From: Salinisphaera sp002433465
GTDB taxonomy: Bacteria > Pseudomonadota > Gammaproteobacteria > Nevskiales > Salinisphaeraceae
Assembly (NCBI RefSeq): GCF_040361435.1
Contig: NZ_APNL01000004.1
Span: 62,001 to 126,000 of the forward strand
Direction of reading: 5' to 3'
DNA: 64,000 bases
The position numbers were made by a program, and so were the translations under genes. The first letter of the stretch is position 1. The number at the start of each line of letters is the position of its first letter. Under the pieces are notes generated by a model. It ran no database searches. It saw nothing but the letters and a program-made list of their open reading frames with translations, and had not been told where the DNA came from. This document shows, one piece after another, positions 17,395 to 25,395 of this stretch.

Positions 17395-17961
17395 ATGAGC
17401 GACGAACTCAAAGGCAAGAAGGTCGCCTTTCTGGCCACGAACGGTTTCGAGTATTCGGAGCTGACCCAGCCGTGGGACGAGATCAAGGCCGCCGGCGCCG
17501 AGGTCGAACTGATTTCGCTCGAAAACGGCAAGATCCAGGGCGAAAGCGGCGGCGAGCCCAAGGGCGATCCGATTCCGGTCGACAAGACCGTCGATCAGGT
17601 ATCGGCCAAGGACTATAACGCCCTCGTGCTGCCGGGCGGTCTGGCCAATCCGGACACGCTGCGCATGAACGACAAGGCCGTGCAGTTCGTGCGGGATTTC
17701 TTCGCCCAGCACAAGCCGGTCTCCGCCATCTGCCACGGACCGTGGCTGCTGGCCGAAGCCGACGTGCTCAAGGGCCGTACCGTGACTTCGTTCCCCTCCA
17801 TCAAGACGGACCTGCAGAACGCGGGCGCCAAGTGGGAGGACCGCGAGGTGGTCTGTGACGAAGCGCTCGTCACCAGCCGCACGCCGGATGATCTGGATGC
17901 CTTCTGTGCCAAGACGATCGAAGAGATCGCCGAAGGCAAGCACGAAGAACAGACCACCTGA
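17395..17961 (+). CDS. DJ-1/PfpI family protein (class I glutamine amidotransferase-like)
   Basis: A single DJ-1/PfpI domain of 188 residues, similar to YhbO/GSP18-type stress proteins, for which deglycase or chaperone activity has been proposed. The nucleophilic-elbow cysteine is in AICHGPWLL near residue 113 and the conserved upstream Glu is in NGFEYSEL. The ATG at 17395 (with a GTG directly before it) follows TTGGAG. A strong terminator lies 30 bases after the stop, so this is probably a monocistronic stress gene. The exact substrate cannot be read from the sequence. Confidence 0.88.
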   Translation: MSDELKGKKVAFLATNGFEYSELTQPWDEIKAAGAEVELISLENGKIQGESGGEPKGDPIPVDKTVDQVSAKDYNALVLPGGLANPDTLRMNDKAVQFVRDFFAQHKPVSAICHGPWLLAEADVLKGRTVTSFPSIKTDLQNAGAKWEDREVVCDEALVTSRTPDDLDAFCAKTIEEIAEGKHEEQTT

Positions 17962-17990
17962 TCGAGCGGCGCACTGCCATGTGCAAGACA

Positions 17991-18018
17991 AAGCCCGGGC
18001 TTCGACCCGGGCTTTTTT
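17991..18018 (+). terminator. Strong intrinsic terminator of the PfpI-family gene
   Basis: A 9-bp perfect stem AAGCCCGGG/CCCGGGCTT with loop CTTCGA is followed by six Ts. It sits between convergent genes and may also work leftward for the SIMPL gene. Confidence 0.9.
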
Positions 18019-18032
18019 GTGTCCGCCGTTCC

Positions 18033-18743
18033 CTAGTCTTCGAGCGCGTAGTCGATAGTGGTTACGACGCGAATTTTCTTGACGTCCGGCGTGTAGCTGT
18101 CCAGGTCTTCAATCGAGAAATAGCCCTGGGAGGCTGAACGGATGGCACCGACCTGACTGCCCGAATCCTCCGCGAACTGACGTGCGGCCTTGCGCGCATC
18201 GGCGGTCGCCTGGGCAATCATTTCCGGCTTGATCGATTCCAGGTCGGTAAACAGAAACTCGGTGCGATATTCATAGTTGGGCGAGAGCACCACGCCCTGG
18301 CTGACCAGTTCGCCCACCCGCGGCATGGCCTGCTTGACCGTGTCGATCTCGGGCGTGCGCACCAGCACCGTGGCTTCGGCGGAATAACGCGTCGGCGGGC
18401 GCTGGTCGCCGTAGCTGTTGGCATAGCGATCGGTCACCTGAGGTGAGGTGAGCGAGATCGAATCGGCCTTGAAGCCGGCATCGGTCAGGAAACTGCGGAT
18501 GATGTCGGCCTGGCGATTGACCTGATCCTGTACCGCGCCCAGTTCGTCGCCGGTGACCGTGAAGTGCAGCGGCCAGAGGGCAAGATTGGCTCGCACCTCG
18601 CGTTCGGCCAACCCCTTGACCGTGACCGCGCGCTCGGCCGATTTCCATTGAATGGCCGCGCTCTTGAGATAGCTGCCGCCCACGATCAGCCCAATCGCTA
18701 GACACAGGCCGAGAATGGCAGCGGCCAGGATATTGTTCTTCAT
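18033..18743 (-). CDS. SIMPL-domain (DUF541) periplasmic protein
   Basis: Family of secreted or membrane-anchored proteins of poorly defined function (BP26, SIMPL and E. coli YggE relatives). The 236-residue product has an N-terminal membrane anchor (NILAAAILGLCLAIGLIVGG) and then the SIMPL domain, starting at VTVKGLAEREV and ending at IRVVTTIDYALED. E. coli YggE has been linked to oxidative-stress tolerance, but that is not shown here. Convergent with the PfpI-family gene. Confidence 0.87.
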   Translation of the reverse strand: MKNNILAAAILGLCLAIGLIVGGSYLKSAAIQWKSAERAVTVKGLAEREVRANLALWPLHFTVTGDELGAVQDQVNRQADIIRSFLTDAGFKADSISLTSPQVTDRYANSYGDQRPPTRYSAEATVLVRTPEIDTVKQAMPRVGELVSQGVVLSPNYEYRTEFLFTDLESIKPEMIAQATADARKAARQFAEDSGSQVGAIRSASQGYFSIEDLDSYTPDVKKIRVVTTIDYALED

Positions 18744-19094
18744 CGAATAAGCCGACGGTGTTGATACAAGCAGGCCGAGTATCGAGCGCCCAAGCTTACG
18801 GCTGGCTTAAGCAATCGGCACAAACGCGCATGCGTGAGCGGCAGATTCGGGTGCACCCGCTGGCCGAGCTTGCGTACCGAGCGATCCATCCGGCTTCCGA
18901 CACCGTTTCAACAAGGGCGGCTGCAGATGTCGCCGATCGACGCAGGCGCGCTCAGATGGTCATTGGGGCCAGGGGATCGCTTTTCGCCGTCAAGCTGAAC
19001 GCATCGGGCGAGCCGCAAGTCTAGGCACGATGTCTTTAGAGCCGCGGGGTCGGCGGATCGCCTACAGAACAGGCATGAGGGTCGCGCTGAATCG
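18744..19094. other. Gene-poor stretch upstream of the SIMPL gene
   Basis: About 350 bases between the SIMPL start and the end of hisF. An 88-codon open frame (18758-19024, +) has no recognisable domain, no ribosome site and no homology I can name, so I do not call it. The leftward SIMPL promoter must lie at the left end. Confidence 0.4.
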
Positions 19095-19139
19095 CCGACG
19101 CCGGGAGGGCAGGGCGACCCTGCGGCGACCCGGCGTCGG
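19095..19139 (-). terminator. Long nested hairpin just after hisF
   Basis: An 11-bp perfect stem CCGACGCCGGG/CCCGGCGTCGG encloses a second perfect stem GCAGGG-cga-CCCTGC, six bases past the hisF stop. There is no T tract on the leftward strand, so it is better read as a 3'-end stabilising or factor-assisted termination structure for the his operon. Confidence 0.55.
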
Positions 19140-19145
19140 ATGGCG

Positions 19146-19931
19146 CTAGCGGTAGATCGGGTCGCGTACGACCACGCCGCGCTCGGCGAGGTAGCCCTTG
19201 GCCTGCTGGATCGTGTACGTGCCGAAATGAAAGATCGAGGCGGCGAGTACGGCATCTGCGGCGCCGATTTCCAGGCCGTCGTGCAGGTGTTCGAGGTTGC
19301 CGACGCCGCCCGAGGCGATGACCGGCACGTCCACGGCTTCCGAGATGGCACGGGTGAGCTTGAGATCGAAGCCGGACTTGGTGCCGTCCTTGTCCATGCT
19401 GGTCAGCAGCACTTCGCCGGCGCCGAGCGACACCAGCTTCTGGGCCCATTCGATCGCATCGATGCCGGTGGATTTGCGCCCGCCGTGGGTGAAGATTTCC
19501 CAGCGCGGCGCTTCGCCCTTGCGGGCCACGTTCTTGGCGTCGAGCGCGACCACGATGCACTGCGAGCCGTAGCGATAGGCGGCCTCGGCCACGAAATTGG
19601 GGTCCGAGATCGCGGCCGTGTTGATCGATACCTTGTCGGCACCGGCCGACAGCAGGCGCCGTACGTCGGGCAGGGTCCGCACGCCGCCGCCGACGGTCAG
19701 CGGGATGAATACCTCGCCGGCCACGCGCTCGACCACTTCCATGAGCGTGCCACGGTCTTCGTGGCTTGCCGTGATATCGAGAAAGACGAGTTCATCGGCG
19801 CCCTGCTGGTCATAGCGCCGCGCGATCTCGACCGGATCGCCGGCATCCTTGATCTCCAGGAACTTGACGCCCTTGACGACCCGGCCCTTGTCGATATCCA
19901 GACAGGGGATGATGCGTTTGGCCAGGCTCAC
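19146..19931 (-). CDS. hisF: Imidazole glycerol phosphate synthase, cyclase subunit HisF
   Basis: Uses ammonia delivered by HisH to turn PRFAR into IGP and AICAR. A (beta-alpha)8 barrel of 261 residues with the catalytic aspartates in IIPCLDIDKGRVVKG (D11) and VVALDAKNV (D131). The GTG start at 19931 overlaps the hisA stop by four bases (GTGA). The frame stays open upstream through the antisense of hisA, so a longer protein could be mis-called; the conserved N-terminus fixes the start. Confidence 0.97.
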   Translation of the reverse strand: MSLAKRIIPCLDIDKGRVVKGVKFLEIKDAGDPVEIARRYDQQGADELVFLDITASHEDRGTLMEVVERVAGEVFIPLTVGGGVRTLPDVRRLLSAGADKVSINTAAISDPNFVAEAAYRYGSQCIVVALDAKNVARKGEAPRWEIFTHGGRKSTGIDAIEWAQKLVSLGAGEVLLTSMDKDGTKSGFDLKLTRAISEAVDVPVIASGGVGNLEHLHDGLEIGAADAVLAASIFHFGTYTIQQAKGYLAERGVVVRDPIYR

Positions 19932-20683
19932 GCGGACCCCTTCGACTTGGACTGACGGTCGTTGACCAGCTTGCGTGCTTCGGCCAGATCGATCGTACCC
20001 TCGTAGAGCGCGCGGCCGATGACCGCGCCGGTCACGCCGTCTTCCTCGGCGGTGAGCAGGGCCTCGATATCGTCGAGGCGGGTCACGCCGCCGGAGGCAA
20101 TCACCGGAATGGTGAGTTCGGCGGCCAAGGCGCGGCTGGCTTCGACGTTGACGCCCTGCATCATGCCGTCGCGGCCGATATCGGTATGGATGATGGCGAC
20201 CACGCCGTCGTCCTCGAACTGCTGTGCCATTTCGGCCACGGTGTTGTTCGACAGCTTGGACCAGCCGTCGGTGGCCACCATGCCGTCCTTGGCATCGAGG
20301 CCGACGATGATGTGGCGCGGAAATTCCACGCCGGCATCGGCCACGAAGTGCGGCTCCGACACGGCACGCGTGCCGAGGATGACGTACTCCACGCCACGCT
20401 CCAGATAGGTTTCGATCGCGGCCTCGTCGCGGATGCCGCCGCCCACCTGGACAGGCACGTTGCCACAGGCCGACACGATCTGGCCGATCACGCGGTCGTT
20501 GACCGGATAGCCGGCCTTGGCGCCGTCGAGATCGACGACGTGGATTCGATCCGCGCCTTCGGCCAGCCAGCGTTCGGCTACGGCCACCGGATCTTCGTCG
20601 AAGACGGTGACGTCGTCCATGCGGCCCTGGCGCAGGCGTACGCACTGGCCGTTCTTGATATCAATCGCAGGTATGAGTAGCAC
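19928..20683 (-). CDS. hisA: Phosphoribosylformimino-AICAR ribotide isomerase HisA
   Basis: Amadori isomerisation of ProFAR to PRFAR, the step before HisFH. The 251-residue barrel starts MLLIPAIDIKNGQCVRL (catalytic D8) and contains GLDAKDGMVATDGW near residue 128, with phosphate-binding loops GGGIRD and IASGGV. Overlaps hisF by four bases; hisH is 60 bases upstream. Confidence 0.97.
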   Translation of the reverse strand: MLLIPAIDIKNGQCVRLRQGRMDDVTVFDEDPVAVAERWLAEGADRIHVVDLDGAKAGYPVNDRVIGQIVSACGNVPVQVGGGIRDEAAIETYLERGVEYVILGTRAVSEPHFVADAGVEFPRHIIVGLDAKDGMVATDGWSKLSNNTVAEMAQQFEDDGVVAIIHTDIGRDGMMQGVNVEASRALAAELTIPVIASGGVTRLDDIEALLTAEEDGVTGAVIGRALYEGTIDLAEARKLVNDRQSKSKGSA

Positions 20684-20743
20684 GCCGATAATCCTCGTCT
20701 ACGGCTTGAATGGTCGAAACGACTGGATGCTTGCGAAGGGCGC

Positions 20744-21388
20744 TCAGGCGGCGCCGTCCCATTCCAGAAAATTGGCCAGCAGCTGGAGGCCGGCGGACTG
20801 GCTTTTCTCGGGATGAAACTGCACCGCGAACACGTTCGGGCGCAGGATCACCGAAGCAAAGCGCACGCCATAGTCGGTGGTGCCAGCGATATGACGCTCG
20901 TCGCTGGGCACCACGTAATAGCTGTGCACGAAATAGAACCAGCTGGCCGGCGCGATATCCTTCCAGAGCGGATGGTGGCGCTCCTGGCGGACCTGGTTCC
21001 AGCCCATATGCGGAATCTTGCGGCGCACGCCGTCCGGCTGCGCATCGGGGGCGGCGAAGTGCACGGTGTCGCCGGGGAAGGCGCCCAGGCATTCCACACC
21101 GCCGGATTCCTCGGAATGGCCCATGAGCGCTTCGATGCCCAGGCAGACGCCCATCAGCGGCTTCTTGCCGAGCTGTTCGCGCAGCATGTCATCGAGCTCG
21201 AGGCGATGCAGTTCGTCCATGCAGTGGCCGATCGCGCCTACGCCGGGCAATACCAGCCGGTCCATGCGCGCGAGTACGTCCGGGTCGAAGCTGACCTCGA
21301 TCTGCTCGTCCGATGCGACGTAGCGCAAGGCCTTGGCAATCGAGTGCAGATTGCCCATCCCGTAGTCGATGATGCCGACGGTTGCCAT
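20744..21388 (-). CDS. hisH: Imidazole glycerol phosphate synthase, glutaminase subunit HisH
   Basis: Class I glutamine amidotransferase that feeds ammonia to HisF. The 214-residue protein has the nucleophile in GVCLGIEAL (usual form GICLGMQ), the oxyanion region LPGVGAIGHCMDEL and the His-Glu dyad in VFAVQFHPEKS. It lies 30 bases downstream of hisB. Confidence 0.96.
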   Translation of the reverse strand: MATVGIIDYGMGNLHSIAKALRYVASDEQIEVSFDPDVLARMDRLVLPGVGAIGHCMDELHRLELDDMLREQLGKKPLMGVCLGIEALMGHSEESGGVECLGAFPGDTVHFAAPDAQPDGVRRKIPHMGWNQVRQERHHPLWKDIAPASWFYFVHSYYVVPSDERHIAGTTDYGVRFASVILRPNVFAVQFHPEKSQSAGLQLLANFLEWDGAA

Positions 21389-21418
21389 AGTGTGATCGTG
21401 TACGAAGAAGAAAGGGGT

Positions 21419-22012
21419 TTAGAGGCTGCCCTTGGTGGACGGCATGCTGTCGCCGCTGCGGGCATCGGCCGATACGGCCATGCGCAGGGCGCGGCCGAAC
21501 GCCTTGAACAGGGTTTCGGCTATATGGTGGGCATTGTGCCCCTTGAGCGCATCCATGTGCAGGGTCAGCGCGCCGGCGCTGGCCACGCCCTGGAAGAATT
21601 CGCGCACCAGTTCCACATCGAAGGTGCCAATCTTGTCGCGGGTGAAGTCCGCGCTGAAGAACAGGCCCGGGCGGCCTGACAAGTCGATGACCACGCGCGA
21701 CAGCGCTTCGTCGAGCGGTACGTAGGCATGGCCATAGCGGGTGATGCCGCGCTTGTCGCCCACGGCCTCACGCAAGGCCTGGCCGATACAGATGCCGACA
21801 TCCTCGACCGTGTGGTGGTCGTCGATATGCAGGTCGCCGGTCGCGCGCAAGTCGAGGTCGATCATGCCGTGGCGGCTGATCTGGTGAAGCATGTGATCGA
21901 AGAAGCCGACGCCCGTTTCGGCGGCGAATACGCCATTGCCGTCGAGATCCAGCGTGACCTGGATATCGGTTTCTGCGGTCTGGCGTGCGATCGTTGCGCT
22001 GCGTGCCTTCAT
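21419..22012 (-). CDS. hisB: Imidazoleglycerol-phosphate dehydratase HisB (monofunctional)
   Basis: Dehydrates IGP to imidazole-acetol phosphate using bound Mn2+. The 197-residue protein is the dehydratase only; the N-terminal phosphatase domain of the enterobacterial fusion is absent. Metal-binding motifs include FFDHMLHQISRHG, DDHHTVEDVGI and GHNAHHIAET. First of the four tightly spaced his genes, about 110 bases after dtd. Confidence 0.97.
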   Translation of the reverse strand: MKARSATIARQTAETDIQVTLDLDGNGVFAAETGVGFFDHMLHQISRHGMIDLDLRATGDLHIDDHHTVEDVGICIGQALREAVGDKRGITRYGHAYVPLDEALSRVVIDLSGRPGLFFSADFTRDKIGTFDVELVREFFQGVASAGALTLHMDALKGHNAHHIAETLFKAFGRALRMAVSADARSGDSMPSTKGSL

Positions 22013-22123
22013 TGGCTGAATAGAGCCTTTCCATCACCCCGAGACGCGGAATAATACGCCCATTGATTGGGCAACGCGAACGCCGCGCCCCGAGGCTGTC
22101 GCCGTGCGCTGCTGCGTAGTCGG

Positions 22124-22564
22124 CTATGCCTGCAACCAGAAGGTCACCGGGCCATCGTTGCGCAACGAAACCTGCATGTCGGCGCCGAACACGCCCTGTT
22201 CGATAAGCCCGGGGTGGCGGGCGTTCAAGGCGTCCAGGAAGGTGTCGAACAACGTGCGAGCGCGCTCGGGCGGGCAGGCCGAGGAAAAACCGGGGCGGTT
22301 GCCGCGCCGGGTGTCGGCGGCGAGGGTGAACTGCGGTACCGCCAGCACTGCACGTCCCGTTTCGAGCGCGCCGTGATTCATGCGCCCGCGCTCGTCGGCA
22401 AATATGCGATAGCCGAGTACGCGTTCTGCCAGGCGTGTGGCCTGGGCCGGGGTGTCGTCGGGTTGGGCGGCGACCAGGGCGAGTATGCCGGGGCCGATTG
22501 CCGCCACCGTGTTTTCGTCGATGTCGACCGCGGCGCGGGTCACGCGCTGAATGAGCGCGATCAC
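22124..22564 (-). CDS. dtd: D-aminoacyl-tRNA deacylase
   Basis: Proofreads D-amino acids (and glycine) attached to tRNA. The 146-residue product starts at a GTG (22564) that overlaps the thrB stop by four bases. Conserved segments are MIALIQRVTRAAV, VPQFTLAADTRRGNRPGF (usually SQFTL) and the Gly-Pro-containing C-terminal NDGPVTFWLQ. The frame continues open upstream through antisense thrB and should not be annotated as one protein. Confidence 0.95.
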   Translation of the reverse strand: MIALIQRVTRAAVDIDENTVAAIGPGILALVAAQPDDTPAQATRLAERVLGYRIFADERGRMNHGALETGRAVLAVPQFTLAADTRRGNRPGFSSACPPERARTLFDTFLDALNARHPGLIEQGVFGADMQVSLRNDGPVTFWLQA

Positions 22565-23517
22565 GGTGTTTCGAAAAGCGCCGGTGGCGCTTCGCGATGC
22601 GCGCGCAGCAGCCGCTCGAACGGGCCCGGGTCGTGGATATGGGTGACGTCGCCGTCCATCGGGAAGTGGTAGTCGATCAACCGCGAGGCCCAGAAGCGCA
22701 GCGCCGCGGCACGCAGCATGGCAGGCCAGGCGCCGTGCTCGGCGTCGGTGAGCGCGCGACGACGATGGTAGGCGCGGATGAATGCCTGCCAGTGGCCGCT
22801 TCGATAATCCCCGTCGTCGTCGAAGGCCCAGTCGTTGCAGATTACCGCGAGATCGAACAGCAGGTAATCGTGGCAGGCGTAGTAGAAATCGATGACGCCG
22901 GAAACGCGATCGTCTTCGAACAGCACGTTGTCGCGAAACATGTCGGCATGAATGACGGCTTCGGGCAGGCCGCGATAGGTGGTGCACGCGCGCTCCCGCT
23001 GGAAGGCGATCTCGTCGTCGAGAAGGGCTGCGGTGTCTGCGTCGAGGCGCTCGGCCAGGCGATCGCGCGCCTGGGCGATCCAGGCCAGATCGCGAGGATT
23101 GGGCTGGGCCTCGCGGAAAGAGCGCACCGCGCGGTGCATTTCCGCGACCACGCCGCCCAGCGATGCGCACTGGCCGGTGCTCGGCGTTTCGATACTCGCG
23201 CCGGCGAGCCGATACACCAGCGCGGCCGGGCGATTCTGTACACGGCTAAGAAAGCCGCCGTCGTTGCGGGCCACCGGATGGGCGCCGGGCACCCCGTGCC
23301 CGGCCAGGTGATCCATCAGCTGCATGAAAAACGGCAGCGAGCCATTGTCCATCTGTTCGAACAGCGTCAGCACCCAGCGGCCGGTAGAGGTATCGACAAA
23401 ATAGTTGGTGTTGGTGATCCCGGCGGTGATCCCGCGAAAATCCTCCAGTTCGCCGATCGAATAGTCGGCCAGCAGCCTGCGTAGATCGTCTTCGGTTACC
23501 CGTGTATAGACCGACAT
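22561..23517 (-). CDS. thrB: Homoserine kinase, aminoglycoside-phosphotransferase-like type
   Basis: Phosphorylates homoserine for threonine synthesis. This is the Pseudomonas/alphaproteobacterial ThrB2 class with a protein-kinase-like fold, not the GHMP class. The 318-residue product starts MSVYTRVTEDDLRRLL; it has GITAGITNTNYFV near 30, the catalytic-loop motif HADMFRDNVLF near 190 and the Mg-binding VIDFYYACHDYLLFDLA. Its start overlaps the TPR gene stop by one base (TGATG). Confidence 0.93.
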   Translation of the reverse strand: MSVYTRVTEDDLRRLLADYSIGELEDFRGITAGITNTNYFVDTSTGRWVLTLFEQMDNGSLPFFMQLMDHLAGHGVPGAHPVARNDGGFLSRVQNRPAALVYRLAGASIETPSTGQCASLGGVVAEMHRAVRSFREAQPNPRDLAWIAQARDRLAERLDADTAALLDDEIAFQRERACTTYRGLPEAVIHADMFRDNVLFEDDRVSGVIDFYYACHDYLLFDLAVICNDWAFDDDGDYRSGHWQAFIRAYHRRRALTDAEHGAWPAMLRAAALRFWASRLIDYHFPMDGDVTHIHDPGPFERLLRAHREAPPALFETP

Positions 23518-23846
23518 CAGCTATCCGTGGCCTGTTGTTTGCGTGCACGCTTGGCGAAGACCTGCATTTCGCGGGCTGCCTGGTTGTCGCCCCGGGCCTC
23601 GGCCACGGTGATTCCGTGTTCGAGCACGTCCAGGCCGGCGGTGATATCGCCGGCTTCGACCAGCGCCCGGCCGTAGAGCTTCCAGGCCGCGGAATAGTCC
23701 GGGTCGTGGGCCACCGCTTCGGCCAGATGGGTGGCCGCTTTCGCGTAGTGGCCCTCCTTATAGAGCAGTTCGCCCAGCGAGAAACGCAGCAGCGCGTTGT
23801 CCTCGCCGGCGGCAAGCATCTTTTCGAGTTGGTCTTTCATCGCCAT
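23517..23846 (-). CDS. Small tetratricopeptide-repeat protein
   Basis: A 109-residue cytoplasmic protein made almost entirely of about three TPR-like helical pairs (ALLRFSLGELLYKEGHYAKAATHL, for example, split over residues 18-42). It resembles the short TPR proteins encoded beside thrB in other proteobacteria; the role is unknown. It lies 28 bases after trkH and overlaps thrB by one base, so it is probably cotranscribed with both. Confidence 0.8.
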   Translation of the reverse strand: MAMKDQLEKMLAAGEDNALLRFSLGELLYKEGHYAKAATHLAEAVAHDPDYSAAWKLYGRALVEAGDITAGLDVLEHGITVAEARGDNQAAREMQVFAKRARKQQATDS

Positions 23847-23874
23847 GACGCCCAGTGTACCGATACAGGCTGGG

Positions 23875-25344
23875 TTATCGGCGCCAGAAGGCCGGCGTGA
23901 GGATCACCAGCAGGGTGAAGATCTCCAGACGGCCGAGCAGCATGGCCATGCACAGCACCCATTTGGCCAGGCCCGGCAGCCCGGCCATGTTGGACGACAC
24001 TTCCCCCAGGCCCGGGCCCAGGTTGTTGATCGAGGCGGCCACCGCCGAAAAGGCGGTGAGTTCGCTCAGGCCGGTGGACAGCAGGATGAGAAACATCGCC
24101 ACGAACACGGTGATATAGACCGCGAAAAAACCCCAGACCGCCTGAATCACGCGGTCGGGAATGACCTTGCCGCCCATCTTGATCGGGATTTCCGCGTTGG
24201 GATGGACCAGGCGACTGATCTCGCGTGAGCCTTGCTTGGCCAGCAGAATGAAGCGGACCACCTTCATGCCGCCGGTGGTCGAGCCTGCGCAGCCGCCCAC
24301 GAAGCTGCCCAGCAGCAAGAACATCGGCAGAAAGCTCGGCCACAGCGAATAGTCGGTGGTGGTGAAACCGGTGGTGGTGCCGATTGACACCACCTGGAAC
24401 ATCGCCTTGATGAACGCGTTGGGCAGCGACACATAGGTGCCGGCAATCAGCAGCACGGCACAGCCAAGCAGGGTTGCGCCGACGACCATGATCAAAAAGG
24501 TGCGGGTTTCCGAGTCGCGCCAGTAGGTCATCGGGTTGGCGCTGCGCCAGACCGCGAAATGCATGCCGAAGCTGATCGAGCCCACGATCATGGCGATAAT
24601 CGCGGCCAACTCGATGATGGCATCGTCGTGGTGGCCCAGTGACAGGTCGTGGTTGGAAAAACCGCCGGTCGCGATGGCCGAAAAGGCGTGGCTGACCGAG
24701 TCAAAGACGCTCATGCCCGCAATCCAGAATACGAGCGCACAGACGCCGGTCAGCGACAGGTAGAGGTACCACAACGCCTTGGCGGTTTCGCGAATACGCG
24801 GTGTAAGCTTGGAATCCTTGACCGGGCCGGGTGTTTCCGCTCGATAGAGCTGCATACCACCCACGCCGAGCATGGGCAGCACCGCCACGGCCAGCACGAT
24901 GATGCCCATACCCCCCATCCAGTGCAGAAGCTGGCGCCAGAACAAAATGGCGTGGGGCAGGGTATCCAGGCCCACGAGCACGGTGGCCCCGGTCGTGGTC
25001 AGGCCGGAGACGGCTTCGAACACGGCATCCGTTACGCCGATATCCGGGCGTTCGGCCAGATACAGCGGCACCGCGCCGAACAGGCTCAGCACCAGCCAGA
25101 ACAGCACCACCACCAGAAAGCCATCGCGGATCTTGAGTTCGCGGCGCACGTGGCGCACGGGCAACCATGCGACAAGGCCCGTGAGCAGGGTGATGACGAA
25201 GCCAATGGCGAAGGCGTCGGCTTCGCCGTCGCCGTAGGCCAGGCCCATGATCATCGGCACGAGCATGCTCGTGGAAAAGATCATCAGCAGGATACCGAGC
25301 ACCCGCTGGACGACCGCGAAGTAGTAGTTCAGCGACAGTTTCAT
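23875..25344 (-). CDS. trkH: Trk potassium uptake protein TrkH
   Basis: Potassium-translocating membrane subunit of the TrkAH system, which in gammaproteobacteria supports osmotic adaptation. The 489-residue protein has four pore-loop regions typical of Trk/Ktr/HKT transporters (SGLTTTGATVL, FSAIATGGFSNHD, SIGTTTGFTTTDY and ASINNLGPGLGEV) and about ten hydrophobic helices. trkA is 51 bases upstream on the same strand. Confidence 0.96.
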   Translation of the reverse strand: MKLSLNYYFAVVQRVLGILLMIFSTSMLVPMIMGLAYGDGEADAFAIGFVITLLTGLVAWLPVRHVRRELKIRDGFLVVVLFWLVLSLFGAVPLYLAERPDIGVTDAVFEAVSGLTTTGATVLVGLDTLPHAILFWRQLLHWMGGMGIIVLAVAVLPMLGVGGMQLYRAETPGPVKDSKLTPRIRETAKALWYLYLSLTGVCALVFWIAGMSVFDSVSHAFSAIATGGFSNHDLSLGHHDDAIIELAAIIAMIVGSISFGMHFAVWRSANPMTYWRDSETRTFLIMVVGATLLGCAVLLIAGTYVSLPNAFIKAMFQVVSIGTTTGFTTTDYSLWPSFLPMFLLLGSFVGGCAGSTTGGMKVVRFILLAKQGSREISRLVHPNAEIPIKMGGKVIPDRVIQAVWGFFAVYITVFVAMFLILLSTGLSELTAFSAVAASINNLGPGLGEVSSNMAGLPGLAKWVLCMAMLLGRLEIFTLLVILTPAFWRR

Positions 25345-25395
25345 ACGGCGGAAGGCGGTTTCGAAACCGGCACGATGGGCGAACGCAACGCCGCG

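Noticed and set aside
18758..19024. An 88-codon + frame between SIMPL and hisF
   Set aside because: No recognisable domain and no start signal; treated as an uncalled stretch.
19146..20645. A 499-codon leftward frame that looks like a HisA-HisF fusion
   Set aside because: The upstream part is antisense-frame text of hisA; the HisF start is the GTG at 19931.
22124..23170. A 348-codon frame containing Dtd with a long N-terminal extension
   Set aside because: The extension is a wrong frame of thrB; Dtd begins at the GTG 22564.
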